Source of the DNA: Trichoplax sp. H2
Taxonomy: Eukaryota > Placozoa > Uniplacotomia > Trichoplacea
DNA: 64,000 nucleotides
Assembly: GCA_003344405.1 (NCBI GenBank)
Contig: NOWV01000005.1
Coordinates: 868,001-932,000 of the forward strand
Direction: 5' to 3'
The position numbers and the translations under genes were made by a program. This document shows positions 26,015 through 39,600 of this stretch, piece after piece. How positions within the stretch are numbered: position 1 is the first letter of the stretch; every line of letters starts with the position of its first letter. Below the pieces are notes generated by a model. It was given only the letters and a program-made list of their open reading frames with translations. It did not search any database and was not told the origin of the DNA.

Positions 26015-27256
26015 ATGGTGAACGTACGCGTTACTTTAAGACGCCGACTCAGTTACAACACTAAATCCAACAGGAGAAAAGTGTAAGTTTCCATGTGATA
26101 GCTTCTACTGTATTTTAGATTCATTTTAAGCCTACATTCCCTTTTGAAATTGAATTAACAAGCCATAAACTCTCTTCTTGTCTTATTTTTTCTCATTTAG
26201 GGTGAAGACGCCAGGTAGAGCAACATATTTTTACTTATTTCTTCCGTTACAATCAGTGAAAAATAGTGCAATCACTACTACAAATGGCTTGATGATAATT
26301 GGCCATATAGTGACTATACTTACCATACAAACATGCCAATAGTGGCAATGGATAATTACCGTAACTGGATTGATGGACTACATCAGCGATTGTTACTGTA
26401 GTGGTTAAAATAATCAAGGCTATTCTACTTGATGTTTTATAAATTACAACGTTAAACTGATTTGCATCGATATGACGTTAATGTTTAGGTGGTCGCTTGG
26501 TATATCATTATGTAAAGAAGCCTGGCTCTGCACCAAAATGTGGCGATACGAAGACTGCCTTGAGAGGAGTAAGTTGATATGGCTTGCAATAGTTACTCAA
26601 TTGTAATCACTGTATAGCTGAACTGGATGCAGCTTGTTCAAATAGCATATCTACCAATGATCGCACGCTGTAGATGGCGATCTTTATAATGACTATTCAT
26701 TATTCACCTCTGTTCTTTTAGTCGAGCAGCCAGATCGAATCGAATTTAGTCGTGCTTCGATTCCATCACCTAAGCTGCTTGAGTCATCATCTGTAGTATA
26801 AACACCGTTCTTGATTTAAAAAATGATGCAAAGTAATCATTTTATGTCTGGCAATGCTATGTTTCGGCTGATGCATGTACAATACTGTATTGGTAAATAC
26901 TTGCAAAGAACGATTTAGCTGGATGTTTGATAGTAGTTTGTAATCGGATCTCTTCCATATTATTTAGATTCGCTCTGTTAGGCCCAAGAAACTTAAAATT
27001 ATGTCCAAACGAAGAAAGTCTGTTTCAAGAGCCTACGGTGGATGCCTGTGTGCTAAATCTGTTCGAGAAAGGTGAGTGATGATTGTTATACTTGTGCAAA
27101 TGACTAACTACCTCAATTTGTGTAGTACAGCATTCAAACTAACATATGATATGCACTGATCTTTTGTACAGAATTGTTAGAGCCTTCTTGATCGAAGAGC
27201 AAAAGATTGTTCGACGACTCGTGAAGGAACAAACTAAAGGTGCTGGCAAGAAATAA
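26015..27256 (+). CDS. RPL34: Large-subunit ribosomal protein eL34
   Basis: Complete model of 5 coding exons, 116 aa (human 117): 26015-26082, 26201-26214, 26489-26568, 26968-27071, 27172-27256. The sequence follows eL34 throughout: [65 protein letters not shown] and [14 protein letters not shown]. It is a cytosolic 60S component with a zinc-binding Cys pattern. The second coding exon is a 14-nt microexon (VKTPG region) that is required to keep frame. A pyrimidine-rich leader upstream suggests TOP-mRNA growth control, as in other animals. Confidence 0.97.
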
Positions 27257-29113
27257 TCGAAATATCACAGTTGTAATACTATAGAAAAAACTTTGAATCT
27301 TTACTGTGAATAAAGTACGATTTGAATTATTTGAATTTAAAAGGCAATTTTTATTTCTTGAAACTCTCCTACAATTCATGCCATTTACTGTTACCAACTG
27401 TACTGCACGTAGCTGACAATTGGATACTGACGTTAAGTGCCAGCTCTTAAATAGCAATTCAATAATTCAGTAAAGTTTCTTTTAACTGGTAGAGACAGCA
27501 ATATCAAGACATGATAGGATGAAATAGCCCGATAGTGCTATTGTCGACGTTTCTGCTAACCAAACTAATGTACTGTTACCTGTCGACACACTAGTGCAAC
27601 TATGCTTTCGAATTATTATTGATCATTCAACTCCCTACTCAGTACAGTGATTATATTAGTGGTCAGTGAGGTATTTTAATATTTGTGCTAGTTCTTATTT
27701 ATTTTTATTACGTGGTAGACCTACTGCTGATTGCAGATTTCGATGCTACCTTTGCGATCGCCTGACTATAGATCCACGAAGAGGTATACGTCAAGTATAC
27801 GATTATGCAATTGCTATTACTGTATGCTGGAAATAATTGATAACTCTTAATCGGTAACAGTTAAGTTTGCAATAGACAAAATTGCGGGTAGCACAGTTGA
27901 ATGCTTGACAGATTGATTCATTGCAATCATGATATCGTAGAATGCAACTCTATTTACATCCACATTTTCACACACGTAAAATGGATTCCGCAGGCGTGAG
28001 CCCCAGCTGGCACGATCATTTTGGCATGTTGGAAGTTCGCAAACAATTAGTAATACAGTATCCCTCCCTAGTGAGGATTTTGATTACGGTACTGTTATCC
28101 TGTCGTGGATGTTACAAACTGTATTGATTAATAACCCGTTGCACCGATTTAAAATAATCAACGCTGCATGCAAACCGTTGATCATTATCATTCTTGCATA
28201 GTCATTAGCCAAAAGTAGACCATCAGCTGTTCGACGATTTTATGTATCAATGTTCTTCCACATCTGTACACTGCATTCTACAAATTTTGATCGATTGTTA
28301 AGTTAGATTGAAACATCTACTGTACAGTATAAAGCTTTACAACAGTCGCCATTGGATTAACCAGAACTACAGAAAGACGATGGTGTCTTACTGATAGAAA
28401 GGATCACTGTTCACTTTCTATGATATTGGTGCCATGTAGACAACAATCCAAAATGGATATCCACAGTAGTTCACGTTCAAGTTAATGTAGTAAGAGACAC
28501 TAGACTTTCAATCAACGACAAAGCTAGAGCATTTAATCCGATAGAAAATCATTTTATTTCTTCTGATTCAAGCAGCTTTCTTATAATCTTATAATCTATG
28601 TTTAATGGGGTTACACAATTGAAACACAGTAAAGGCATGCTGTACGCGTAGCCAATATTATTACTACCAATTAATTAGTACTACAGCCTAAGATTACTGA
28701 AACAATTTGCCGAAAGGTACACAGCTACATTTATCTTCCCTTCTGTTTTACCACTGTCATTGACTGTCCTGATACACTTGGTTGATGTTCACAATCGTAA
28801 TCATATTAATGAAGCTACACATCAAAATAAGTTAAGTGCAAACAGTCGCCATGATCGATGCTATTCTCGTGAAATGACAGTGTCGCTTGATACTAGGCTA
28901 TCACGAAGAGGTTATTGATATATTTAAATAGAATTTGTCATTGCTATCCCAGAGAGTGTAAGGAGCATCTTACTCCTTGATCAGTACTTCATTACGCTAT
29001 GCAGAACAGAATTTGTATACAAGTACATCCAAAAATAAAGACTGAATACTGTCATAATACGATCGGGAATAATTTTATCAACGCTATTCCGTAGTCTTAC
29101 TTGTAAATATGAA
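27257..29113. other. Intergenic region, nothing recognised
   Basis: 3' flank of eL34 and 3' flank of the elongase (convergent genes). A polyadenylation-like AATAAA lies near 27308 (GTGAATAAAG), about 50 bp after the eL34 stop. The 61-codon frame at 27942-28127 shows no family features. Confidence 0.5.
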
Positions 29114-29902
29114 TTAAGAAAGCTTTTCCTTGGGTTTTGGCGATCGCAGATAAGTTTTGAAAAAGAAATTGGCGAATAAAACCAAATAACTAAAATACAT
29201 TACGCCGGAAGCCATGAGAAGATTCTTTGTAATAGTGCAATCTTTACCTAAGATGAATTGACTATGAGCAGCATATATATTAATACCGCAGCCAACAATC
29301 ATTTGCACTGTTTGCAATGTGGTAATCAATAAATTGACTTTTTTGGATATTTTAAATTGGCCAGTAGCTTTGAGAGCATAATAAGAATACATGATGGTAT
29401 GGACGAAGGCATTGAGTGCAATAAACCAAGTTCCAGTACCCGCCGCTTTGCCATAAGCGTACCAACAATAAACTAATACAGTGGCGTGATGATACCAGTG
29501 CAGAAAAATGAGTCGATTTTTACGTAAGACAATAAAGGAAGTATCGACCAACTCCACAATTTTGGAGACGGGAAAGAGCCATATCCAGAATTTAGTTTGC
29601 TCATCATAAAACATCCAAGTGGTACAGGTAACATTATAAAAGCCTTGATTATACCAGACAGAAATTAATTTGCCGATTGTTTTATAGCTAGTCACAGCGC
29701 TATAAACAGCAAGAAAAACATTCCAGTAGAAGAGTTCTCGACGTAAATTCATTGGATTTCGTGATTGCATAACATGTTGAGTGACAAAAGTGGCAACAAT
29801 ATAGAAGATGGCAATATAGACCGACAAATGCCAATGATTTGCAGCCCAGCGGATATGAGTATCTGCATCGAAATTAGTCAAGAAAGCAGATAAATTCTCC
29901 AT
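29114..29902 (-). CDS. ELOVL6: ELOVL6/ELOVL3-type very-long-chain fatty acid elongase
   Basis: Elongases of this type condense malonyl-CoA with C12-C18 acyl-CoA in the ER membrane. One uninterrupted frame of 262 aa (human ELOVL6 265). Seen: WAANHW near 20, KIVELVDT at 114-121, the catalytic histidine box HWYHH at 135-139, NAFVHTIMYSYYAL at 164-177, about seven hydrophobic segments and a basic tail (SPKPKEKLS). The ATG at 29902 is chosen because the frame upstream has no ATG and human ELOVL6 aligns from here. Unlike every other recognised gene in the window it has no intron in the coding region, which may mean descent from a retrocopy. The exact paralogue (3 versus 6) cannot be settled by eye. 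Confidence 0.93.
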   Translation of the reverse strand: MENLSAFLTNFDADTHIRWAANHWHLSVYIAIFYIVATFVTQHVMQSRNPMNLRRELFYWNVFLAVYSAVTSYKTIGKLISVWYNQGFYNVTCTTWMFYDEQTKFWIWLFPVSKIVELVDTSFIVLRKNRLIFLHWYHHATVLVYCWYAYGKAAGTGTWFIALNAFVHTIMYSYYALKATGQFKISKKVNLLITTLQTVQMIVGCGINIYAAHSQFILGKDCTITKNLLMASGVMYFSYLVLFANFFFKTYLRSPKPKEKLS

Positions 29903-32504
29903 AGTGAAAAATCCTCCTTTACCACAACAATAAGACAAGGTAATAACTGAAAACTGCTGCGAGCAACGCTCAAATACTCTGAAGCCGACGTACGGTTAAT
30001 TAATACTGTTAACTGCTTACTATAGAAATTTCAAAGTGTCCAATTTATTCAACATCGTGCTTATTATAAATAGCTTTCACCTATATTATTTAAATTACGC
30101 CTTCTATACATAATGATAGACCCAACCTTACCATTTGATACAACATGTAAATAAATTATATATGTTAATATACTGTATACTAATCCTCTTTTGCTGTGAA
30201 AGTGTGAATATATTAAAAAAAAAGCGGCCAATGATCAGATATAGTGCATAGTAAAAAGGTCACACAAAAAGGTTATCGCCATTGTCCATTGTCAAGGCTA
30301 GTAGAAAGTAGCTGCATACCATGCTTGCATACTATTTTCTATATCACGCTGAGGGAATTTAAGCAATGTCGATGCAATTCATGCTGGGCAAGCGCTGGCG
30401 TTCCCTAGCCAGTAGCCACTACCCAATCTAATTTAAAGTAAAAAAAAATTAACATATGTATAGGTGGAAATGTATACCGTAAACAATAAGGTCATGTTCA
30501 AAATCAAACTCATCATTGAGCCGCAACCACTAGCACTAAAGACACACGGGAAAAATGCCTACAAGTCGTCAAGGGTGCAATGCATTCTTTTTTACACAAG
30601 TTGATATTATAATTCAATTAAATACGTCATCTATTGCATTATTGCAACATTTCCATAGTGACAATGATCATCAACGTTCACCACAATGGACAATTTTTTA
30701 TTTTTTCGGTAGTAATGTCGACTTCCTTGATGGATTTCATCATTTCCCTTGATTGTACCGCTGGTGTTTATTCCTTGCGTTTTTAAATGAATTTATTCAT
30801 GCCTGATAGCTTACAGTCTTCATTCCGATAACAGGCATGTCTAGCAATCTTGATTTCTCATGTTACGGTAGCAATGTCTGCGATTGACCTTGAAAGAGTA
30901 AACTATAATTAAAAAAGATTATAGTAATCCTGAATAATCGATTATGATAGGCTAATGCATAAATGCATATCAATATCGATAGACTATTAGACTACGTGAT
31001 ATCATATCTTTCATCCAAAGGTATCCATATTTCTTCATCAAGAATCACAGATGTTAGTCAGGATACCGTAATAATGTTGATCTAATAAAGTAAATCAACT
31101 ACGATGCCAAGTCCAATCCTGTAGATTGTAGGCTAACTTCAGTCACAGCAACCTCCCATTTTTATGACAATAACGAAAACTCCAATCATGTGTGTAAATT
31201 ACAATTAATTCGAGAAACAATCTTTTGATGATGGTGAACACCAAGCAATCAATGATTAAAAAAAAAGAATCATTGCATATGACCTAGCAGTCTAATAGGA
31301 TTGCTAAAGATAGCTCACAAGATTGTATACATATTTTACAGTAGCTTCATGGTAAAAATAAAAATTAGCCATACGCCTAGATTCAATTACTCGGGAATGA
31401 TCGAACACGGGTATAGTATTATTCATGTCAACATTGAAAGGTGGAATAGGAGTCAAAGAAAGTATTGTAAACACTAGAGTCATCAAAGCAGTCACGTCCG
31501 AAAATGAATTCCTCAATGACAAGTAGGCAGGCATGTCTTATATTATAATTAATTACTATTAATAATACTGTAGTTCCATTTTAATACAAAATATTCAACG
31601 CACTCCATGATAGAAGTACAGTATACGTTGTACGGACATCACCTGATTTGCGATCACGAGATCGGCGTAAAATCACATGGTCTTAATTAAAATTATAGCC
31701 ATTCATTAAAAATTAATTACCGATCGATCATGCCAGTCTCCCAACAGCATTAACTATGGGTTAACATATGGCATGATAATTGTAGTATTTCATTTCCCAC
31801 TGTTATCAGAGTATTGATGAATCCATTCTGTCTCGATTCAAATTCTTAATGAACAGCATACGAGTATACTACCATTATTAATGTTATACCATGATGGTAT
31901 AGTCCTGTTATGCTATCATATCAATAATGGCGATATACTTTGATGATAATAATTTATTCACTTTCTCCATATCATTTGAATGAAGAACAAGTATCGTTAC
32001 TGCTATTATAGTATCAATAATGACGATATGCTTTGACAATTAATTCATTCATTTTAGCGTCCATCATGGGTAGACAAGTTGGTCTTGCATTTGAATGAAG
32101 AACAAGTACTCATGTGCTTTGATCAATCATTTTACATCATGCCTACCCAAGTTGATCTTAATTTGAGTGAAGCAAGGACAAGTACTACTGTTATACTATC
32201 ATACTAACAACAACGATGTGCCTTGATCAATCATTCATGTTACATTATGCCTAACCATGTTGGTCTTAATTCAAATGAAGAACAAATACTATTAACGTAC
32301 TGAAACTTCTAACCTATGTCCTAGAATACATGAACTGCTTCTGAGGAGGGTGTTAAAGCAAACTAAAACTACGGGATAGCTATAGTTGGATAATAGGGAG
32401 TTGAGCCCGCTCTCTTCCACAATCCTTGACCGAAACTAACGTCTGCAATAATTTACAGTTGTACACTCTCTCTATACACGTATGCACTGTACAGTGTATT
32501 TCAG
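29903..32504. other. Intergenic region with a minisatellite
   Basis: No confident gene. A 76-codon minus-strand frame (31304-31534, starting MPAYLSLRNSFSDV) has a real ATG but no recognisable features or splice partners. The repeat block at 31.9-32.3 kb is listed separately. Confidence 0.45.
31905..32300. repeat. Degenerate minisatellite, ~70-110-bp units
   Basis: Four diverged units share the order GATGTGCTTTGATCAATCATT, then CATC/ATTATGCCTA.CCA, then GTTGGTCTTAATTTGAATGA and AGAACAAGTACT. Unit length varies through internal deletions. Confidence 0.75.
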
Positions 32505-33642
32505 GTGGTGCACGACAGTCTCCGTTAGAGGACTTCATTTTTACATTAGGGGTAGGTTATTCTTGCTGTGAGTACTCAGTTATGCTTTATTGTGGTAGAA
32601 GAATCGCAATTGCACAGTTAGCCACACGTATCTACGACCAGAATAGCGCCGATGATAGGCAGAGATCTGCTAAATCGTTGACATATTGCTACGATTGGAA
32701 TAGTGGATACTACTTGATAAACAAGTCTGCCAATCCGAGTAGAATTAGAGTAGATTGGGATCAAGTTAGAAGCTTACTAGCCCGTAGCACAAGCCCATTC
32801 TATGTCGATATCAACAAGGTATTGTACACCATCTAATGCATGCAAAACTATGAAGTGGAGCTATTCTCTTTCGGTCTACAAGTATGATGAAGGATTTGAA
32901 GGTATTCACCAACAGTCGATTATAGAAATAAAATTAAGTCTTTGCATAATATATAGATAGAAAGTATTAAATCACAGCGCCAATCTCCCCATTAATAGCT
33001 ATCAATTGCAGCAACATATTGCTAGTTCTAGGATTGTATAGATTGCTTACTATGTTATGCCTTGATGATATATTAAAATGTTAGTTACCGTTAGTAATTG
33101 CCAGATAAGATTATATAAAACTTAAAAGTATCACTTCGAGATGTCTCTGAATTAAGTCAAAAAGTGCTACGTTACTGAGAGAATTGAAAGCAGTAACTAT
33201 AGTTCTATAGTATATCGAAGCAAAATCATTTAAAATTAATTAGACGCGATACATCAGGAATGGAAAAGTTGCAATGTATCATTAAAACAACATTAGCAAC
33301 ATAATTATTAAGGTCTAAAACCAATATTCAGGAACATGACAGTACATTCTTAGCTAGATTGCCGATTTATCGAGAAACTTTTAAAAATACTCGTGTAGTT
33401 GAGTCTCATAAATATCCTACATTACGCCTAGTTCATCTAATTTATTGTTGCAGGCTGGAGAACTGCCATCGTTCATTTTGTTACGAAGTTTACGATTATA
33501 TTATCTGATACATACTTTATATAAAGACTGCGGGGGTAACATAACAGTAAAATTACCGGAGCAAGGATCTACATTCATGCTTACTACTCTTGAACTTTGT
33601 CAGATGCCATTAGCCATGACCGTGGATCAAAGATCACTGTAA
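32505..33642 (+). CDS. Last two exons of an unrecognised protein
   Basis: Exon 32505-32818 (CAG acceptor, AAG|GTATTG donor) joins in phase 0 to 33454-33642, which ends in TAA. Together they encode about 166 residues. Distinctive parts are SPLEDFIFTLGVGYSCCEYS, RQRSAKSLTYCYDWNSGYYL, RIRVDWDQVRSLLARSTSPF and the end LYKDCGGNITVKLPEQGSTF. No membrane segment is evident; the tail is mixed alpha/beta with several Cys. The first exon enters in phase 1, so at least one upstream exon is missing from this model; the frame before 32505 has no ATG. I do not recognise the family. Confidence 0.6.
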
Positions 33643-36600
33643 TGCTGCTGCACCATATGACTTGATATCGTGTAAGATGTAAACATACGTATCCTCAACC
33701 AGGGACTACTAAAGTCCCTACCTCAACAGTGTATCAGCTATGATCATTGGTCAACGATAGATCAAGAACTAGACCTTGGACTTTAGATATACTCGTACTT
33801 CTATTCTGACAGATATACATATATTTGTAATAAATCTATCGTATTGTAGGTTTGTAATATTTACAAAAAATTTACATACTCTTGATTACGATAGGACAAC
33901 CTTAATTACACCTAGATGAAGAAATTATATCGTACGAGACTATATCAGAGCACAGAATAAACATAAGTTTGGGTATCACAAGATAAGCTTCTTGTAGGTA
34001 CACAATCAGTAATATTATATACCTACTGTAGTTGATACAGCACTTTATCAAAATTTTCTATAAATATGAGAATATTCTTGGAATGAATATCATCCTTTAC
34101 AATCCGACTTAAAAGTGTATCAATTTAAGAATCATAATATGATAACGCAGCGTTTGTTCCACAATAGTCTAAAGCTAATAGAGTAACATCACACAAGCAT
34201 AGATAGCGGAAGCTTGTTTAGCTTGTACCAAGAAACCCAAGATATTAATGTAAAATTGAATAGAATAGAACTGACCAAATGCAGGATAATGGAATTCAGA
34301 ATTCTCTTAAATTTCTTAGCATAGGCAGTCCAAGTTCAATTCATTTATCTCAATAATAGCATAATGTTGACAACTTTGTTGATAAAGTGCTGCCAAAGAT
34401 GTCCGAGAAATTATGACGATGTAATTGCTATTAAAACATACCTCAACTAGGGACTACTAAAGAAAGAACTCAACGAACTGAATTATTACCGTACCGTCAG
34501 AAATCAAATATTTTTACTCGAATATGGAAATAATGACAGAGCCATTTTTTAATGGCCAAGTTCTCCAAGGGAAATAGATGTAGGGCAAAGGAGTGTATTA
34601 CCTGAATTGTTGGCATCCACATTAGAACTGGATATTACTTATCTACTGCTGCTTGATAGTGGATCATAGCAGCTAGTATAAATATATAAAAGACATAATT
34701 GTATAAATATATTGAGCGGGCTTGCTATCGTCTGAGCTTTGCCTAATACAATTGCAAGAATGTAAATACTGTAGTGTGCTGTACATACAGGTTATCTACC
34801 CAAAACGATGGGAGGTCACAAGAAAGTTCCCAGTCCGTTACGGACGCAAACATATTCATCCATGTAAGTATGAATTTTGAGCAAATAGTAGATAATTATT
34901 TGCCTAATGCCATCTCGCATCACTAATGTTATATGCTATTTTCACCTGTAATGCAATTAATTGAAATTAAACCGGTGTCACGTTCTCAGATGGGAATGTC
35001 GTGAAAATTTTTAGTTTATTTAGATGAGTAGACGACAATACCTGAAGACTTATAAAGAAAGTACAGTACAGTGTTAACGCATAACTTGTAAATATCGAAC
35101 GTAAATCAGTTGGATCTATATAAAAACATTAAACACTAGATATGATAAATGAAGATAGAAGTGATTGGTAATTTCTAAATATCGGAATTACGATACCTTA
35201 GGCGATATATTGGAGCTAATTTGAGAGTAATTGCATCATTTAGACGTCTTTTTGTTTTTAGATCACGTAAATATCGCGAAGTAAAGCGTATAAACTATCT
35301 TACACATCTATACTAGACAATTTATGATAGTGCTGGCATAATGCCTACATTTATAAATGTAAATATGACACTAAAATTAAGGTCATGTAACTACATGTAT
35401 CTTACTGTAACAATTGCTGCTAGCATTCCTGAAACGTATATCTTAGCACCCTATTGCTTGGATAAAGATCATTTACTAATAATTAATTAATCACAATTAT
35501 ATACATTTCCCTAAAGTAGCATTGCTTAATGTTACTAAATCTATGGAATAGCGCGCTTACAAATTTTGTTAATAGTAAGAAATATTGAAATTATTGTGAG
35601 CAACAAATATTTTTCAAATCATTTGTTCATCTATGGCATATTATTAATTTAGAGTAGAAGAACTGAAAGCAAAAATTAAAACAATCAAGTACAGCATACC
35701 CGAGTAGTGGAGTAAGCTCTTCACAATCCTAATAATCGTATTATTTCTATAGCTCTTACCATTGCATAGCCTTTTAAGAAATTATAGGGTTTCCAAATAG
35801 AATTCTTCTTGAGCAGTATCGTATTTGCTATATTAACTTATCTTAAATTATAGCCATATTAATCATAACTGCAGATGCTAATTAATCTCAGTTTTCAGAC
35901 ATGATTATTATTATACTGTCAGCTATAATTAAGCATACTGAATAGTAACTCGTGATTACTATCACTACTTCACTTACTCCATCAATCGAGCCCAATAATG
36001 TTATAGTCAATATAACTCTTTAGTTCTACATTTGGAGGCAAAATGTATGTAAAATGTTAAATACTGCAATTAACTAAATATATGGAATTGCTTAAAATAT
36101 GCCTATCATATTTTATATGAATAATTATTAATGGCAGCTCAAAAATCGGTAATTAGGAACTGAACTGAAATGAGATGATGATGAGCCATAGGAAATATTC
36201 TTTCTTTAAAATCGACACAGCATAGTAGCATTATTACGGTATTGCTGCCCACCAATATCACTCCTATAGCCTATTTATATTCTTTCTTATCAATTAATAA
36301 ATTCAAAACAGTACGAACAGAAGTTGTTGATAGCTTCGAATGGCACCCGAAAATGTCTCTCAACAAGAAAAAAACAAAATTAATTTATACTGCTCGTATA
36401 AGACTACCAATCATCGGCACTACGATTTCTACGATGTTTACAGCCCTTATTAGCCTTTATTTTAGCTGTTTTCCTAGATTATTATTATTATTATTGCTTC
36501 AATGTGATTTGATGACTAAATATGTAAACCAGCAGCTTGTCCAGACAAAATTCTTTCTTTGATTTATCGAGTTAAAATCAAAATAAAAACAATTTTGCAC

Positions 36601-39600
36601 CACTGAGGTAACATGTGATTATTTATTTATTCAACCTTTAATTTTTGTCTCCACTATTATCTATTGGTACCATTTCAATTAGTCATATAGCCCCAACTAT
36701 TATTATGCTCTCAGCTTATGGCCGCCATAAATTTTCTTGGATTTCCTAAAAAAGGTGTGCATACGCGTATATGTCTAGCTAGAAAAATTAGACAAACAAG
36801 GAAATACTTTACCGTTTGATAATTTTAATTTGACAATCACTTGATGTAATCCATTCTCAACATTAGTCCCACAATTGTACTGTATTATTTTAGCTTTAAA
36901 AACCAACCTCAAAATTTATCAAGTTGATATAATTAATTCAATTTGCCAAACATGTCAATAGAATGTTGAATACAGTACTGTCTTTGACTGCCTATAAACC
37001 ATTCGTGTAAATATTTAATGACGACTCTTAGCTCTATTTGATAAATAGTAGGGCAACATAGGCACTTTTATAACCAAATTAGGCATAATTTTTAGAATGT
37101 AATTAGACCTATTTCCCTTCACAGTGCAATATTTATTCATTATATTGTTTATCTCACGAGCAATACAAGGTATTATTAGCTTCTGTACTTTAAAATTCAA
37201 TTACTGATTTGTTGGTTCTATGATTACTCCGATCGTCGCATAAAGATAAAAGCAATCGATATTTTGACTAATCGATTTCATCGACTGCATTGCCAATCAA
37301 GTTATTACTTCAGTTGTTCCCTAGTATAATGGTGAGTCAATCTTTCTATTTTATTTTTATCGATTCGAGTGCTTAAGAAACGGAAAAATCATAGTTGATC
37401 TCATTGTAACTTGGCAGAAGCTAGGTTATTTTTCAAGTTCAATATTTTACCCCTAATTGTTCTGCTAGTATTGACATTTCTAATTCTCAATAGGAGTTAT
37501 TTACTGCACTTTTATTTTATGTAACCATTTCCAGATCTAAATCAGCGAATCCTTGCTGTCTATACTTGTTGTCACCTTATTATGAAGACAATATTATTAA
37601 TTTAAAAGTAGACTTGTTAACTTTATGTCATCATCTATCATAACTATATGAATTGCAGTCATATGACGAAGAATTCTTCCCACCTGATCTTGTTATATCC
37701 TTTCATATTTTACGTTATCGCGTTATTTAGTATTGTGTGAAATGGCTTACTATATTCGTCACAGTAAAAATAATAATTATAAATTCATGGCACCACTTAG
37801 CACTATGATGCCTGATCATCACCGTCATGATACTAATTTTCTATGCTACAAGCAATATTACTCATCTGTCTAACTGATAGACAATGTAGCATTTGTAGGA
37901 CATTAAAATCGCAATTTTTCAATATTATAGAAACAGTTCTTATTAAAATAGTTCATTATTAACTTAAATGCTCTTATTCTAAAACGCTCTCTTGTCGCCG
38001 CCATTTCTACGTGATTACCTTAAAATAATTACTTTTCATTCTATTGAAATTGAAGCTTTAGATTTCATCCAAGATGGTAAGATTTAAGAAAAGCAAATTT
38101 TTAATTAATTTAAATTATACTGATGTGCAAAAACATTCAAAGTCACAGCTATGGTTGTAAGTAGACTTTATACCAAAGCACTAATGCCATAAATTTCCAT
38201 TTTATGAGTCATGTGGGTTCAACTAAAATATAGACAAAAATTGCATCCTCTTGAATCTTTAAGCTTTAAGTTCTATAATATTATAATACAGAAAGATAAT
38301 CATTTACTAGCAGAAAATATTTTGATATTTGAGAGAAATTGAGCGAAAAAATCAGAAAAGGCATTTCTTAGCGACTATAATACAATATATGACCTTTACT
38401 CTAATAACTGGGCTTTCTGCATCTAAAATGCCAGTAATATCTGTAGATAGCATTAATAGTTGCTTAATTATGTAGTAGATTAATATCTTTGCCTAGTTAA
38501 AAAGTTTTGTGTATAAAATATATAACGAAAAAGGACCAAAAGAATAATTTTTTTACGTACAATAATATGAACTTTATTCAAGTATTTTATTACCTATTTC
38601 TATGTCCAAATTCTAATGATTATCGATGAAAGATTCATATCCATAGCTGCTCAACTTCTTCCGACTTATATTTCTTACCGTTTTACTTAAAATTTTAATA
38701 TAAAAAAGACGTGCACAAGATATATCGTAGAGAAAGAGTTTAATCTACAATTTTCATGGATAAAAGCTTATCAAATCAGTTCTATCAGCATGGTACTCTC
38801 TTGATTGGCAAAGTTAGACTTTTACGATAACGTTAATTCCAATCTATAAGCCTACCATAAGCTACTCTTAAATTACTTTTTCAGTTCTTGCTAATCATTA
38901 TAACTAGCTGAAACTCTTTGACATGAAGTTCTTTGTCATATCCTTTGAAAACATGACTTAAATTCATAAATTGTGTTCTGGTAACTTGTTGTACAAGCTA
39001 TTAATAATATTTTCGTTTCATCATTGGCTCATTAGTCATATTAGGTATATATAGATCATGATGAACTAAAATATCTGTGCGAAACAGAAAATTTTACACC
39101 TAATGATGTTCCCCTTTCTAATGGCTAAAAGTCATATCGCTATTCTTGCATAATTATATTTACAACACTTCATTATTGCTTATGGTTAGCAAGAATATTC
39201 CCATAGGGAACGGCTACAATACCTGGATATTAGACATAGTTAAGCAAGCTTATGCTTGACGAATTTGCTTGTACCGCATGTGGTCGTTAAATTACGAGTA
39301 TAGCTTCAATTTCTCATTATGTCACAGCATCGACTAAATCGGCTCGAGTAGGATAAATTCTTTCTTAAACGAAAGTCAATTTTTGCTTTATCATTTATTA
39401 CACTGTTTATGACCTACTAAAGTTACATTTACTTTTCAGTAATTAATTAACTCCTTCAAAGTTAGACGTATATGACAAAGTTCAGAACTACTTGCTTTAT
39501 TTCATCGAGTTGAGAGAAATTGGCCGATTGAAAATGTCTTCTGCAGTTCATGTACATATCGTCAGTGAAACTAAATAATCTATCTAAATAATGAAGTATA

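Noticed and set aside
27942-28127. 61-codon plus-strand frame with ATG
   Set aside because: Short, no domain, no splice signals and no neighbours that would give it a context.
36242-36562. 106-codon plus-strand frame
   Set aside because: It opens without ATG and its end is a leucine run from a TTA repeat; no splice or family support.
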